The notes under the pieces were generated by a model. That model was not told where the DNA came from and did not search any database. It saw only the letters and a program-made list of their open reading frames with translations. The position numbers were made by a program, and so were the translations under genes. From positions 20,174,859 to 20,238,858 of the forward strand of contig OX419345.1 of NCBI GenBank assembly GCA_948470475.1: DNA of 64,000 nt. Direction: 5' to 3'. Shown here one piece after another: positions 48,001 to 59,419 of the stretch (within the stretch, counting starts at the first letter, position 1; every line of letters starts with the position of its first letter). The DNA comes from Galaxea fascicularis (lineage: Eukaryota > Cnidaria > Anthozoa > Scleractinia > Euphylliidae).

Positions 48001-51000
48001 TCACGTAGTGATTTCAGCTCTCCAGCATCAATTAAATTTGGAGTAGGCAACACGCAAAGCACTGGCCAGTCAATTTCTACTGCGACTTTTACATTTGGTT
48101 CTAGTGCTGTTGACAAGGACAATACATCTGAAATTTCAGACTCTAAGCAGGAAAAGAGTTCAGATAAACTTCCCACCACATTCAGGTTTGGTGCATCAGC
48201 CCCCCAGCCTTCTGTCACAGAGGCAGGAGAGAACAAGATTGATCCTTCCCTGCCTTTTACGTTTGGCACACCAGCTGTTAACCACATTGGCAAGGATGAA
48301 GGTGCAAAAGCTCCAGATGTTACCTTTGGAGTTAAGAGCTTGTCTGACAAAGAAAAAGCAGGCACAAACACAGGTGGATTCTCATTTGGTTCATCACAGG
48401 TTTCTACAAATGCAGGTATGTACTTGATGTCGCATTGTGTCAGATACTTTGAGACCTGTTCTTAGTGCATACCATGCAGACCAGGAGGTAAGTTCTGACG
48501 GGAGCACTGCACAGACACAATAACAGTTTGAAAATGCTGGTTTTGAGAAGAGTGCAAAAACAGGTTCTTGTGACAGTAACGGCACTAACCAACAGCAAAC
48601 ACAGTCCAGTTATGGCGATGAGAGTTGAAAGTGAAACTAGGCCTCAACTTTTAGAGTGAAACATTTTCATCTAAAGTTGTCCCAGCATGGTTTCTTTCCT
48701 AGTAATTATTTCTGACATAATATGAGCTCTATTGTTCTCGTATGTCTTGCAGACTTAGCTAACACTAGTTTCCTATGCATCAAATAGTTTATTATTTCGC
48801 CCCAAATTGTAACTTGAGCTTTCAGTAAATTAAAATTTATACTTAATGGTTGTAGTTGGTGAAGACCCTTGCCATGTTAAGCATTTGTGCCCATTAATTT
48901 CTGGTACGCAATAGAAAATTGATTTTGTCATAACGGTGTCAGTGTTTGCAGAAGCGAACATCTGCTGCTATTGTATTGCAGTGATGATTATCACTTCAAA
49001 ATGTTTGTTTTGTTCTAATTTATTAATCACTTTGTTTGAAGATAAACCAAACTCGATAGCAGCAGCTGCCGCTACTGGATTTAAAGTTCCTGAGGTGACG
49101 GAACCAGTGAAGAGCACAACTGAACAGTCAGCCTTCCAGACAGGAGCTGGGATGAGTATTGCTGATGCAGCAAAATCAGGCTTTCTCAAAGTACCTACAG
49201 TTGGAGAGACAAAAGGTAGGTTGCCATGGGTCATGCATAGCAGTACATGTAAAGTTATTTGCATCACGATGCATCACTTGGTTTGCAAATTGCAGTGTTC
49301 TGTTTGCTTATTGCGAGTCTTCTTCCACTCAATACAGAATTCAAGAATACCAAAGCCAAGCAGAAGCTGATGTTAAAAGATAAAACATTGAGATAATAAT
49401 TTTGTGATTGCTGTATCCATAATAGAAATGTCATATTTTTTGTTTTGCAGATGATTCAAATCCTCCCCCAAATATGAATTTATTTGCACCAGCACAGACT
49501 ACCACAGATGCCTCTACAACCAAACCACAGACAGGTTTGTTTTGTTCCTTTCAGGAAGTTGAGAAAACCAGAAAAACATTTCGATCTTGGTGGCTAGCAG
49601 TAGCTGAAAATAGCTGACGTCACCCAAGTGTAGTACTGGTAACAGTCGCAGTCTTGATTTGTGAGAGGGTTTGGAGATCATACAAGAGAGAGGAGTGAAG
49701 GATGTTTTTTGAAATTTATTCTCAGTCTTACAAATTGCTATGGTGTTTTGTTGACAGGTTCAGGATTTTCCTTTACTGTCACATCCACTACACCTTCCCT
49801 GTTTGGGTTTGGAGCTGGAGCAACATCATCTTCAGCTACTTTGGATGGATTTGTTCAAGGTCTCAGTGGTGCTGCATCATCTCCATTCCAATTTGGAGCA
49901 GCGGTATCAAGCTCTACAGCTGCTTCTTCATTGCAGGTCACTAGCACAACAACCCCTACTGCCTCTCCTTTTAGTCTCCCTGTAAATACTGCTACACCTG
50001 CCAAAACTACAGCTGGAACACCTTTCAGTTTGATTGCAAATCCCACTGCCCCAGCGACAACTTCTGCACCTTCGTTTACATTTGTTGCAAGTGCTGTGAC
50101 CACAGCATCAACTACTCCTGCAGAAACGTTTCAATTTGCACCAAGTGGTGGAGATACCAAACCACCAGCACAAAGTGGTTCAGCGCCTTTGTTTCAATTT
50201 GGAGCTCCAAATACAACTTCAGTGACATCCTCTGCCAGTCAACCAGCAAAACAGACGTTTGGTATAACATCAGCTGCTGTCACTAAAGCTTCTGACGCCA
50301 TAACGCCATTTGGATTTAATGTGGGCACCACTAACCAAGGGTTTTCGTTTGCTGTATCAAAACCGGCTGAAACATCAACAGGCACACCATCATCAGCTTT
50401 TGCATTTGGTGCATCGGCACCTAAACCTGACTCAACTTTCCCTGCATTTGGAGGTACACAGCCATCGTCAAATCAACAAACAGCAGCTACAGTAAGTGAT
50501 TGAAATTTGCATTCTTTCTGCTAATTAGAACTTAGAATGAATAAATAAATAAAATAAATAAAACAATGATATTCGCCCAGGAAGCTTCACTCACCACGAA
50601 GTGGTTTTCAGGGAGGTCCTGCACCCGGATCGAATTGGAATTTGGAAGTGTGTAGAATTTTACTGCTGCCAAGAACAGGCAACTGGGAAATGTTTTCCAT
50701 TTTGATGCCTGTAATTTGTTTTCTACAACATGACCTGGGACATTGTTTTGATAAGTTTTTTCCCTTTCTCTTTCACAGCCATTTGTGTTCGGTGCACCTT
50801 CCAACTCGACGCCATATTCTGAAGAAACTATGGAGGCTGACAGCAATAACAGTTCAAGCAATCTTTTTGGCTCAGCAGGTACTGTGGGCTACAAAATATG
50901 TGTACAACAATCCTGTAAGACAGATACAGGGTCGTGAATAAACACTTGATTGGCTAACCACCACATTGTTAATTATTATTCTCGCGGGGCTGGTAGAGTG

Positions 51001-52163
51001 CAGTGATATCTTGAGGAAGGTCGCGGGTTCAAACCCTGGCTGGGTCAACACTCGAGGTCTTGAAGTAATTGAGGAGTTGTGTTCTTTTTGGGGTGGTGCT
51101 TCACATAGGGTTTAACTCTCTGCACCTTTCCCGCCTTGGCAGAGTTGTGCAAGAAAAATTGAACTATGAAAAAACTGGAAGATTTAGCGATTGACCAAGC
51201 ATCTGACTGACAGACTGGTAGATTGGTTTCTTGACTGATTGATCATTTATTTGCTTGCTGGATTAATTGTCTGGCTTATTGACTGGTTGATTTATTCATT
51301 CCTCTTTAATCAAACAGCTGATAGACTGCTGAGACTGAGTGTATTATGTTTTGTAGCTTTACGGTCGTACCAATGGATGGGCTGTTAGTGGAACAGTGCG
51401 TTGCCAGTAACGCATAAAGTACAGTATTCCGCCTTGGGGAAACACACACACAGAATTATCAAGTGTTACTGAGCTTTGCAAATGTTAAGCTGGTTGTCTT
51501 ATTTTTTTTAAGTTTTCGTTTGTTTTCTCAGCCAATTCAACGGGATCGGCATTTGGATCTGCTGCGCCCAACTCTGGTTTTAACTTTAGAGCTCCAAGCG
51601 CCCCATCTACTGGAGGCTTCAATTTTGGTGGTGTCCAGGCAAACACTGGATCAGGCACCTTTGCATTTGCGCCCACTGTAGGAGGGACCCCAGCTTTTGG
51701 AGCAAGTGTCCCAGCAGCCAACCGTAAGTTTAATTAACCCTTTTATCCCAGACGGTTTCCATGGCGACGGGTTTTGTAGTACCACAAAACAAGAAATATT
51801 TTACCTTCTTTGTGTACAATTTGCTAATGAATGTTTCTCGTCTTGAATTTCGTTCAGAATTGTTACATAATTAACGAAGCTGATTTAGGGAATTAGCTAA
51901 AACCAGCCATAGCTATCTGGACTGATGGTTTAGATGGTGATTTGCTGTTTTTATCTCTCTCCGTAGCACCAGGTCCCGGTGGATTTAACTTCAGTACAGC
52001 TGCAGCTAACAGCAGTATCGGCAGCTCAGGAGTGTTCAATTTCGGAGGCGGGTCCACCCCACTACAGGGAAATTCCATGTTTGTTGCGGGTACTGGAGGG
52101 GATCCCAGTAACCCGGCGATAGCCCAGCGGAAGATGAAAAAGGCCGTGAGGCGCAAACGCTAG
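36381..52163 (+). CDS. NUP153: NUP153, nuclear-basket nucleoporin
   Basis: Known role: NUP153 anchors the nuclear basket, binds importins and Ran through zinc fingers and FG repeats, and supports mRNA export. Exons: 36381-36488, 36656-37105, 39713-40003, 41607-41735, 41899-41944, 42170-42249, 42544-42603, 42765-42827, 43071-43189, 43444-43483, 45311-45457, 45550-45678, 45818-45946, 46220-46254, 46858-46918, 47338-48415, 49042-49215, 49451-49534, 49758-50491, 50779-50878, 51532-51723, 51967-52163 (TAG). Total 4446 nt, 1481 residues; human has 1475. Seen: a basic N-terminus; an amphipathic segment KDFFSPSWLVDFFRG like the vertebrate membrane helix; SPFYRGKTSFGGASS and TAKRILEALENMSSPL, which match vertebrate NUP153; and four RanBP2-type finger units at about 650-815. 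Fingers 1 (Cys656/659/670/673) and 4 (795/798/809/812) are intact; 2 and 3 are not. An FG-rich half follows, ending KKAVRRKR like the vertebrate tail. Confidence 0.96.
37705..38877. mobile_element. 1.17 kb element with about 180 bp terminal inverted repeats
   Basis: The left arm (37705-37884, starting GATACAGTACAGTGATT) and the right arm (38697-38877, ending AATCACTGTACTGTATC) are reverse complements with scattered mismatches. The 0.8 kb centre holds only short ORFs I do not recognise. It also holds a direct duplication of about 50 bp (37893-37947 and 38628-38677, sharing GATTAGATTATGATAT or a close variant). No clear target duplication is seen. It looks like a non-autonomous DNA transposon in NUP153 intron 2. 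Confidence 0.8.
40424..40467. repeat. Short hairpin in a NUP153 intron
   Basis: GGCTGCCATGTTGGTGT pairs with ACACCAACATGGCGGCT across an 8-10 nt loop, with one mismatch. It may be the centre of a larger dispersed repeat, but outer arms were not evident. Confidence 0.7.
43484..45310 (+). other. 1.8 kb NUP153 intron without recognisable exon
   Basis: It contains a 117-codon open frame at 44801-45154 with no recognisable domain. Exons 10 and 11 join in phase without it, so nothing here is needed for the NUP153 protein. No repeat family was recognised. Confidence 0.4.
50980..51165 (+). mobile_element. tRNA-derived SINE
   Basis: GGGGCTGGTAGAGTGCAGTG resembles a degenerate A box and CGGGTTCAAACCC (51024-51036) is a canonical pol III B box. 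A non-tRNA body follows with GGTGCTTCACATAGGG. It lies in the NUP153 intron between exons 20 and 21. Confidence 0.75.
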
Positions 52164-55100
52164 CTACCACGGCTTTTCCACTCTGGGGCTTACGTGACTG
52201 GACTGTTGTACACTAACCGAGTACAAACGAAACGTTACGAGACTTCTCCGTCTCTGCCCGATCACACGCGACGGGTAAATGAACGTACGACGCTACTCCG
52301 ATCTGTCCCGGGAACGGTAACCCGCGGGCGATTCACTGGAACGCTATGAAATGGCGACGCATTGTCGTTAGACGTTGACGAGAACGAAAGACGCGTACGT
52401 ACGGCGACGTGCAACTTGGACGGCTCGATGAATTTACGGATTGCATATGGCGTACTAATTTGCGCGAATGTTGTCTGAGATTGGTGAAACACACATGGCA
52501 ACGAGCACAGAGAACGATTTTTTAACGGGAAAGGAATTTTGCTTCATCACTGCGACCACACTTGACTTAAAATGAAGTCACAGAACAGACCAAGGACGTT
52601 CACTCAATTTATTTGCTATTATTAATGTATTTTGTATGGATCGTTAGTGAAAACGCAATTTTTTTGTTGTAAATCTTAGAGTTTGTATGAATCACAGAGG
52701 GTGTAATTTTATTCTTAAGTTATGCTAGAGTAATCAACAAGGAATTGCTTCTCCAAATGCGAACGTACAGGGCAGTTAGTAGAAGTATTTTTATCCCGCG
52801 CACTTTTCTTTCGTATAACAATACGTGCCAGACCCCATTTTGCGTGCTAGTGCCTCGCGAAGGCAATCATGCAGTCAGAAGTAAATTCTATAATAATTCG
52901 GAAATTACTTGTATGGTATTTCCAGGAACAAGTTCTATGGTATTTGGGACGTTTTGATTTGAGGAGGTTTTCAAATTTCAAATTTTTAACCAGTCACCTC
53001 ACAAGTACCAGGAGATCGTGGAAACAAGGTTGTGATTATCTGAAACACGCGAATTAGATTTGAAAAGTCGCACTCCCACTCAAATCTTAAGGTCCCTATT
53101 TTCAAGTTCTCATATTTTACTTTTTTACCTATTTTCGTCGCTTGTTCATAAAGAGAAGCAATTCCTTGTAACAGAAGAAGAATGGGAGCGATACCGACAA
53201 TTCAAGAGAGTGGAAATATTGAAAGATCTGTGCGAGCGAAAACAACTTGGGGGAAGAATAGAAAAATGTAAATATTCTATCCACTATTTAATGTATTTTT
53301 TTCTCGCGTAATCATTTATGCTCATGGTCTCTAATCCCTGGGGTGGGGTTCCACTTTGCTACAGAACAGAATTGATTTTATTCGCTATCTTTTGAAATTG
53401 TAAACTTTGAATATTAAACATTAAATCGTGTATTCGATCTTGTCGTTTTGTCCTTGGAAACTCTTTTGTAAATAGTTCCCAAGTGTTTTACATTGTTACC
53501 TTAAAATTTTCAGCTCACTGTAACGCACAAGAGAAAATACTGAACAACAGTCGTTATTGGGCGAGAGAACGTTCCGTTGATCGCATGATAGGTTCATTTT
53601 CATTGTAATAACTCACAGCTGACGTAAAACAAAGAAAACAAAAGATTGTTAAAACAACAAACCTCCAACAAAACGAAAGTCAAAAAACAAAGAAAACCTT
53701 TTCAGGTTATTACAATGAAGATGAGCCGGTTGATAGTACCCAAAGTTACTTAGACTCGGTAAAGAACATCTTTGCCCATTTGTTTTTTAAATGAGTACTA
53801 TATTGTGTACACGTGAACTTTTTCTGCGTTTTGACTGCAAAATCTGGTGACTTTGAGTCACCTTGTGAACCTCCAAGTTCAATGTTTTTTGTAAAGCTAA
53901 GTTTACCAGCAGTTGGTTGGCGCGACATGGTGTGTATACCATGAAACTTAAGAACAGCTTAAGAATGTTTTCAGGCTCTAATCGCAAAAAAAAACAAAAA
54001 CAAAAGTCGGATCCAAAATTAGACGTTCTTATTAAAATAAAGAGTGGTGTCTCGTGCAACCGAATCTCGTTAAATGGCAACGCCATTCAAATCGGCCGAA
54101 TCAGTCCCGAAAGTTTTGTCATTGTGTTTAAGATTCCTATTGAATGACCATTAATGGTTGTCTGGCTGTGTATTTTTGCTTTAAAGTTTGAATAAGGGAC
54201 TAAATTGTCATGAGTTTATTTAAGAAGTTGTTCAGTCGATGCGAATGATGCGCGTGCCCGTGCATAATATGCCCGTGCATAATACCGTCAGTACATCTCA
54301 CTTTTGCATCTAGTCTGCTGAAATCAGTCTGAAGAAAGATTACTGTTTATCTTTGAACTAAAACTTAACATTTCTAGCGGTCTTACGACCTTTTGTTGGT
54401 TACAAGTATACATTTGCATTACTTTGACAAATTGTCATTTGATTTTATTACACTTTCAGGATGCAAAACAAGTCTCTATCTCCTTTTTTATTCCTCGGCG
54501 ATAAAATTAGACAACGGATCTAATAAATTGGATCGAAGTTTTCCTCGGATGAAACACTGTCCGTTTTGGTACCAGGTGTCTTGTAAAAGTTAGCAGGCAC
54601 ACGGAAATGAATCAATAAATTATAGGAAGCCATAACTGGTGTCAGTGATAAGATTATCAGCGGTAATTGAAGAAATGGCTTTCGGTAATGGGTTATAAAA
54701 CTAATTGGCGATAAAAAGGCTTGGTATCTTTTTTCTCCGAATCTTACTGTCATACGAGAAGGTCCCCTGTACGTTTTTTAGTGAAACGTGACTGGGACTA
54801 ATTTTTTTCTCGTGAAACGTGATATAAGTTTTTTTTATTTATTCGTGATTGCCCATATTTGATTTTTGCGTGAACGTGAACGAATTTTGGGAATTATCCG
54901 TGACGCGTGAAAAGTCTCAATATTTTTACATGAATGCATTTTGCAAAGTGGTATAGGGGACCCTAATACGAGTGCCTGGAGTCTTTTACCTGTTTGCCAC
55001 TGATCGTGTTGTGCTTTGATTCAAATTTGTAATTATCTATACAATCACGTTATTTTATGCATTTGTAAGAAAGTTTAAATTCATTTTCCCATGACAGTTT

Positions 55101-55257
55101 CGGTGTCACTTATCACTGAGCTTTCAGATATGCAAGGTATTAAGGCATCCCTTTCCTAAGATTCTAAGGATAATTTATAATGAGCTGAAAACATGCATTG
55201 GGCCATCGGAAGTTAGACATGGCAGTCTCGGCTGCCTCCACTTATACGGGCAACAGC
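52164..55257. other. NUP153 3' UTR and spacer
   Basis: The first 300 bp are conspicuously CpG-rich (see findings). The rest is AT-rich. Small open frames at 53060-53311 and 53917-54147 have no recognisable domain or supported splice structure. Inverted words at 53598-53611 and 53706-53718 (ATTGTAATAAC and its complement) flank about 90 bp. A diverged trace of the tandem unit appears at 54490-54720. Confidence 0.45.
54490..54720. repeat. Diverged relic of the peptide-array unit
   Basis: Ordered matches to 57598-57760: GTACCAGGTGTCTTGTAAAA against GTACCACGTGTTTCGTAAGT, then GGAAATGAATCA, ATTATAGGAA, and AGATTATCAGCGGTAA against AGATTATCAGCGATAA. Similarity is much lower than between units 1 and 2. 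No peptide exon was found at the expected offset about 0.7 kb to the left. Confidence 0.6.
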
Positions 55258-56186
55258 TATCGTGCAAAGTTTCAGGGTCGTACTTAAGTGTTTCACCGAA
55301 CTGCTGCCTTGAAGGGAATGGGAGCTATAGTCTTGGGTCGACATCATGATCGATAATCAATTTTGTATTGACTCTAAATAAATTTTAATAATGGATGCTC
55401 TGGACATGTTCTCACGTAGACTGGTTCAGTCAAATAGAAGGTCTTGTTTAAATTAACTTTTTAATCAGGAACTCCTGCTTTTATTCAGTCCTGAAAAAAT
55501 TACATGGTTCTTTCGTGAATACTTTTTTGGCGTCTTATACATTATATATATTAGTGATGATTACTGACATTGATACGTTATTTAGGACGTGATTTTCATA
55601 GAAGCTTGTTTCGCGGGAAGATGAGTCATTCATCAACAAGTTGTTTTTGCAACTTCGCATAGTTCTTCCCTTGGCAAACACAGCTCTGTAGAATCCTATT
55701 AAAATAAGAACAAACTGTCAGAAAGCCATGTAATCATACAACAATGCAAAACACTGCAGACAGGCAAATCACAGCCCTAGCATTGAGTTTGTCACAAACT
55801 GCGAACAAAAGATATACAAACAACTTTCACCGGCACGATACCAAACTGGTTTTGGTTTGCATAACTCGCGGCACTTTCTCGACCAATGAGAATTGAGCAA
55901 ACTCAAAACCGATAGTCATTACTAATAGCCACTACGCGCGCGCATGGCTTTGGTTACATGTGACCGCTTACTCTTTTCGGATGCTCTGCCACACTGCTAC
56001 AGGAGACTCGTGGGACCCTGTAGGTTCTTTTAACGTCCTTCGTCGTTCGTTCTTTCGTTCGTCCGTCGTTTGTTCGTTCATTCGTCGGTGGTCGTTTGTT
56101 CGTTCGATGTTCGTCGTTTGTTTAACGTCCCAGATACTTAAAGGGATTTAAATGAAAATGAAAAAATATATTTATATTTTGTGCTG

Positions 56187-56892
56187 TCACAAGCAAATAA
56201 CTGGAGCTGACTGAAGTACCTCTCGATCCAGCTGACGAGTTTTTGTTCCTGCTGGTATGTCTTTAAATTCCTGTGTAAGGCGCTGCACAATGAGTAAGAG
56301 ATAAGAAAGAAAATCAGTACCAGTTTCAGGCTGGTAAGAGGTCGAGAAAAAAATCTGTGAGAAAAACAATGGGAAACTTTGCAAGAATCTTCTGGAAAAC
56401 GACGGGACTTAATGGTAGTGATTAAGATCACTTCTAAGTTTAAACACGATTGATATTACATGTAACGCAAGCTTGTAGGGTTGTGTGTTGAATGCGATAA
56501 AATACACAGAACTCGGAGTGAGATAAGTAATTCAGAATGAGACGGGTTTTCACCGACATGATCTTGGGAGGGATCTATTAAAATGTGGTTTCTTCATGGG
56601 TTAGTCTAATTTCAGGTTAGCATAAAATGGTCGATGATATTTGCGGCGTTGGTTTAAAACTTTCAGGCCACCAACCGAAATTCCAAATTTTTGAGTGGTG
56701 ATACTTCTCATCACTTAAGAGTGAATACTTGAGTCAAGTCTTACCGGCCATTCGAACTGAACTAACCTGATGAGTGGTGGTACCCCTTTTCCTTCCGTTG
56801 CCAACGGGAACCCTGGTGTAACCTTCGCTTTGGCCGAATATACTGGCCAGGAGAACGAGGGCTAGAACCAATCCTAGAAGCTTAGCATTCAT
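56187..56892 (-). CDS. Putative secreted peptide precursor, copy 1
   Basis: I do not recognise this family. Exon 1 (56767-56892) encodes 42 residues: a hydrophobic signal peptide (MNAKLLGLVLALVLLASIFG, then QSEG), the short stretch YTRVPVGN, Gly-Arg-Lys-Arg, and GTTTHQ. Gly followed by RKR is the classical signal for prohormone cleavage plus C-terminal amidation. The best spliced model uses donor GTTAGT and the acceptor TTTCTCACAG before 56354, giving a 55-residue exon 2 ending at TGA 56187; 97 residues in all, with two probable helices and one Cys. Alternatives: no splicing (stop at 56734, 52 residues) or the stronger donor GTAAGA at 56746, which ends soon after the junction. Start choice: the first ATG, 51 bp from a TATA box, conserved in all copies. 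It could be a neuropeptide, antimicrobial or venom-type peptide; the sequence does not decide. Confidence 0.6.
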
Positions 56893-56942
56893 TATGACTT
56901 TGAATAGCTGTAAAGGCTGTGTGAACCAGGACCAGTCATCAG

Positions 56943-56948
56943 TTTATA
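56943..56948 (-). promoter_or_regulatory. TATA box of peptide gene copy 1
   Basis: TATAAA on the minus strand, with its near edge 51 bp from the ATG. The same word and spacing occur in copies 2 and 3. Confidence 0.65.
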
Positions 56949-57764
56949 ACTACTTTTAGCGATTGTAACTTGATGAATGGGCTTGCAAATGACACGTGTT
57001 TCTTCCCGCCGGATACCTTCTCGATTATGCCGTTAACGATGTATTGTCAAACAATTATCTATATTACATTGCACAGATAAAGATTAACCGGGGTCAATTA
57101 GGCGAAGCTAACAAAGAGGTTTATTTGGATCAATTCATACTTCACCTTTTGAAAATAAATTTTGCTAAACATCCCGAAGAAACTAATATAAACAAAGTCA
57201 TTGGGTTTTTTCACACACGCATTTTCATTTTAAAAGTTTAATACGAAGTTAGTTACTGAAGAACAGTGGAGAAGCGTACTGAGAGAATTTTCTTTCGTGG
57301 TATTATAATTGATTGATTGATTAGATGGTTTGACAGCCTAAGGGGATCAGTTTTCAAAGATACACCCACTGAGAGATTTTGTTCTTTTGTGAACAGATTT
57401 GAAGACCAAACTTCGTATAAGATATATACTTGATATTAAAACAAGTTACTGAGGCGACCATCTCAAACACACGTAAAAATTAACGTAAGAGTCCTTTTTG
57501 TGTACGCGTGTGTTCTCATGTCTTTTGAAAAATTAAGACCTAGAAAAGTAAAGACCTATCATTCGATTTTTTTCTTCGCTAAAATTTAAACTAGTTCGGC
57601 GATTATCGCCTGATAAAACGCCATCCGTTGACTTTGTACCACGTGTTTCGTAAGTTAGAAACCGCTGTGGAAATGAATCAGTAATCTATAGGAACTAATA
57701 ACCGGTATCAGCTACTGATATTCAGTGAGATTATCAGCGATAAGTGAAAAACTTGTACGAATTA

Positions 57765-57962
57765 ATGGACTATTCACTGCGGTGTTTCATCCACGATACG
57801 GAAGGTTCTTCAGACGGCCCTTTTCGACTACTTCGAATACATCACACGGTATACAGCCCTCATCATTTAACATTGCTTAGATCTGCGATTGTTTCAAAAT
57901 CCCTCGACCTTAAAAGCGCTTCGTGTGCGATTCGAAGCTGGTTGGTGGCAAACATTACATGA
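57765..57962 (+). CDS. Unrecognised small ORF in tandem unit 1
   Basis: A 65-residue open frame starting at MDYSLRCFIHDTEG on the strand opposite the peptide gene, about 0.9 kb beyond its ATG. The unit 2 counterpart (61933-62127) stays open, with one in-frame codon missing and three substitutions. No domain, signal peptide or promoter is recognisable. It may be chance or part of an old mobile element. Confidence 0.22.
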   Translation: MDYSLRCFIHDTEGSSDGPFRLLRIHHTVYSPHHLTLLRSAIVSKSLDLKSASCAIRSWLVANIT

Positions 57963-58374
57963 GAATTCGTAACCCTTTAAATGAGGAGATTTTCCGTACT
58001 TTAACTTCTACATCTTCATCTACAAACTTGTACAGAAAGAGCAGACTGTATCGCAAAATGCACACTGATAAAATTTTCAAAATGAACAAGATTGGGAAAT
58101 TTTCTGAGCCAGTCCTTCAAAGTTGCGTTTAATTTTTACAAGTTGTCCATTCTAAAAAATGAAAAGCACACTTCATTTCCAGCAGAGTTATAGCCACCTG
58201 AGCTTACAAACACTGAGCTCTCAGCTGCTTGAAGAGAGCTTCAAGTTGTACGTTGTCTGATAGGCTTGGTCCCAAGCATCCCGCGCTAATTTAGCCATTT
58301 AAGTCTGGATTCTACCTTCACCAGGTGACGTCACAGAGTCAGTAGGTTGCGACGCAAGGTCTTTCAATGAAAAA

Positions 58375-59419
58375 TTTGGTTTTATCAACGGAGTTGATAA
58401 TGTAAATTGACTACCGTGCAGGAATTCTAAAATCTGACGTTTCGAGCGTTAGCCCCTCGTCAGAGAAGCTCTCAAGCCTTGCAGCAATACAGATACTACG
58501 AAAAATCTGCTTTAAAACCGATTATTATTTTACCTTTATTGTATATTTTTCAGGTTTACGTCGTAGGTTTACGTGGAACTTTCAAACGAAGGACGTGCAT
58601 GATTCCAACGCCCCTTTGCGAAACTTTTCAAAGAAACGCGAAGTCGCAATTGCATAAAGATACCATGAAGACTACCCGAAAGCCGTTATTGGTAATGGTC
58701 CGAAATTTCAGAACGTATTCAGTGTCGTCGTCATCCGGTGCGAACCGTTTTCTAAGTTTCTTTTTCCCGCCGTAACCGACGTTGTCGGGCCACTCCTTTC
58801 CCGGTCAACAGACGTCGTTGTCGTGAACTCCGTCGCTCCTTAATTCGGTGGACTGGCGAGATGGACGACGCGCGGTAACCTAAAGTTTCATTTGCATATT
58901 ATCCAGCCGTCCAGCCAACGTGGACTGTACGTGGCGACGGTGAGAGAAAGTTGCCATTCCCACTGTGGATGAGGTGTTAGGAAATGAATGGAAGCACAGT
59001 TTTCTCCAAACTTGACATGAACATGGGCCGGATTCCATCAAATTGAGCCCAAGGAAGCATTTAGGGATATCACAACATTTCCAGCCGTTGATTCATTGTT
59101 TTGTTACAAGAGGCTAAGTTTTGGTGTGAACAGTGTTCCCGAACAGTATCAGAATGACTGCCATGGAGCCATCAACATTGCTGATGACATTGGAGTGCTT
59201 GGGAAAACAAAATAGGAGCATGATAGAAATCGTCTCACATCGCTACAACGACTGCAGGAGAGAAACCTTACCCTCAGCAAAGAGAGGTGCAAGATCGGAA
59301 TAAGTCAGATTGTTCCTCCTACCTCCAACTGAGGTAGTCACCAATGCACGCCCAGTTGGACTTGGAGCTATACATGTGTAGGAGCAGATTAAGTGAGGTT
59401 GAGCGTCGATATAGCCAGA
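58375..59419. other. Insertion between units 1 and 2
   Basis: This sequence has no counterpart at the unit 2/3 junction. It starts with a dispersed-repeat word (GACGTTTCGAGCGTTAGCCC at 58438-58457, continuing CTCGTCAGAG) and ends in a decayed Ty3/gypsy fragment. The 98-codon plus-strand frame at 58479-58775 has no recognisable domain. Confidence 0.6.
58985..59377 (+). pseudogene. Decayed Ty3/gypsy reverse transcriptase / RNase H fragment
   Basis: Pieces of the family's RT domain appear in shifting frames: an FSKLD motif (near 59001), a GVNS.PEQYQ region (59130-59150), an ADD motif (59180-59190), and a downstream VVTNARPVGLGA stretch resembling the start of RNase H (near 59335-59370). Stops and frameshifts interrupt it, and the RT-to-RNase H interval is too short, so there is an internal deletion. 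No LTRs, protease or integrase were seen. Confidence 0.75.

Larger units (their letters stand above)
55258..58374. repeat. Tandem unit 1
   Basis: The sequence from TATCGTGCAAAGTTTCAGGG to CGCAAGGTCTTTCAATGAAA recurs at 59420-62515, nearly base for base apart from small indels. Unit starts are 4162 bp apart. The unit carries the minus-strand peptide gene, a TCGT/TTCG microsatellite (56040-56120), a GATT microsatellite (57310-57323) and an unrecognised plus-strand ORF (57765-57962). Confidence 0.9.

Noticed and set aside
47667..48371. 234-codon minus-strand ORF
   Set aside because: It is the antisense shadow of the large NUP153 zinc-finger/FG exon.
53060..53311. Plus-strand ORF with an EEEWERYRQFKRVEILKD stretch downstream of NUP153
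   Set aside because: The charged stretch looks protein-like, but no domain, start context or neighbouring exon could be supported; it could be 3' UTR.
53787..54147. Overlapping ORFs on both strands near 54 kb, tested as a remnant of the peptide gene
   Set aside because: Neither strand shows the signal peptide or Gly-basic motif of the array genes.
57923..58132. 69-codon plus-strand ORF in unit 1
   Set aside because: The unit 2 copy has a frameshift and an early stop in the same frame, so it is not maintained.
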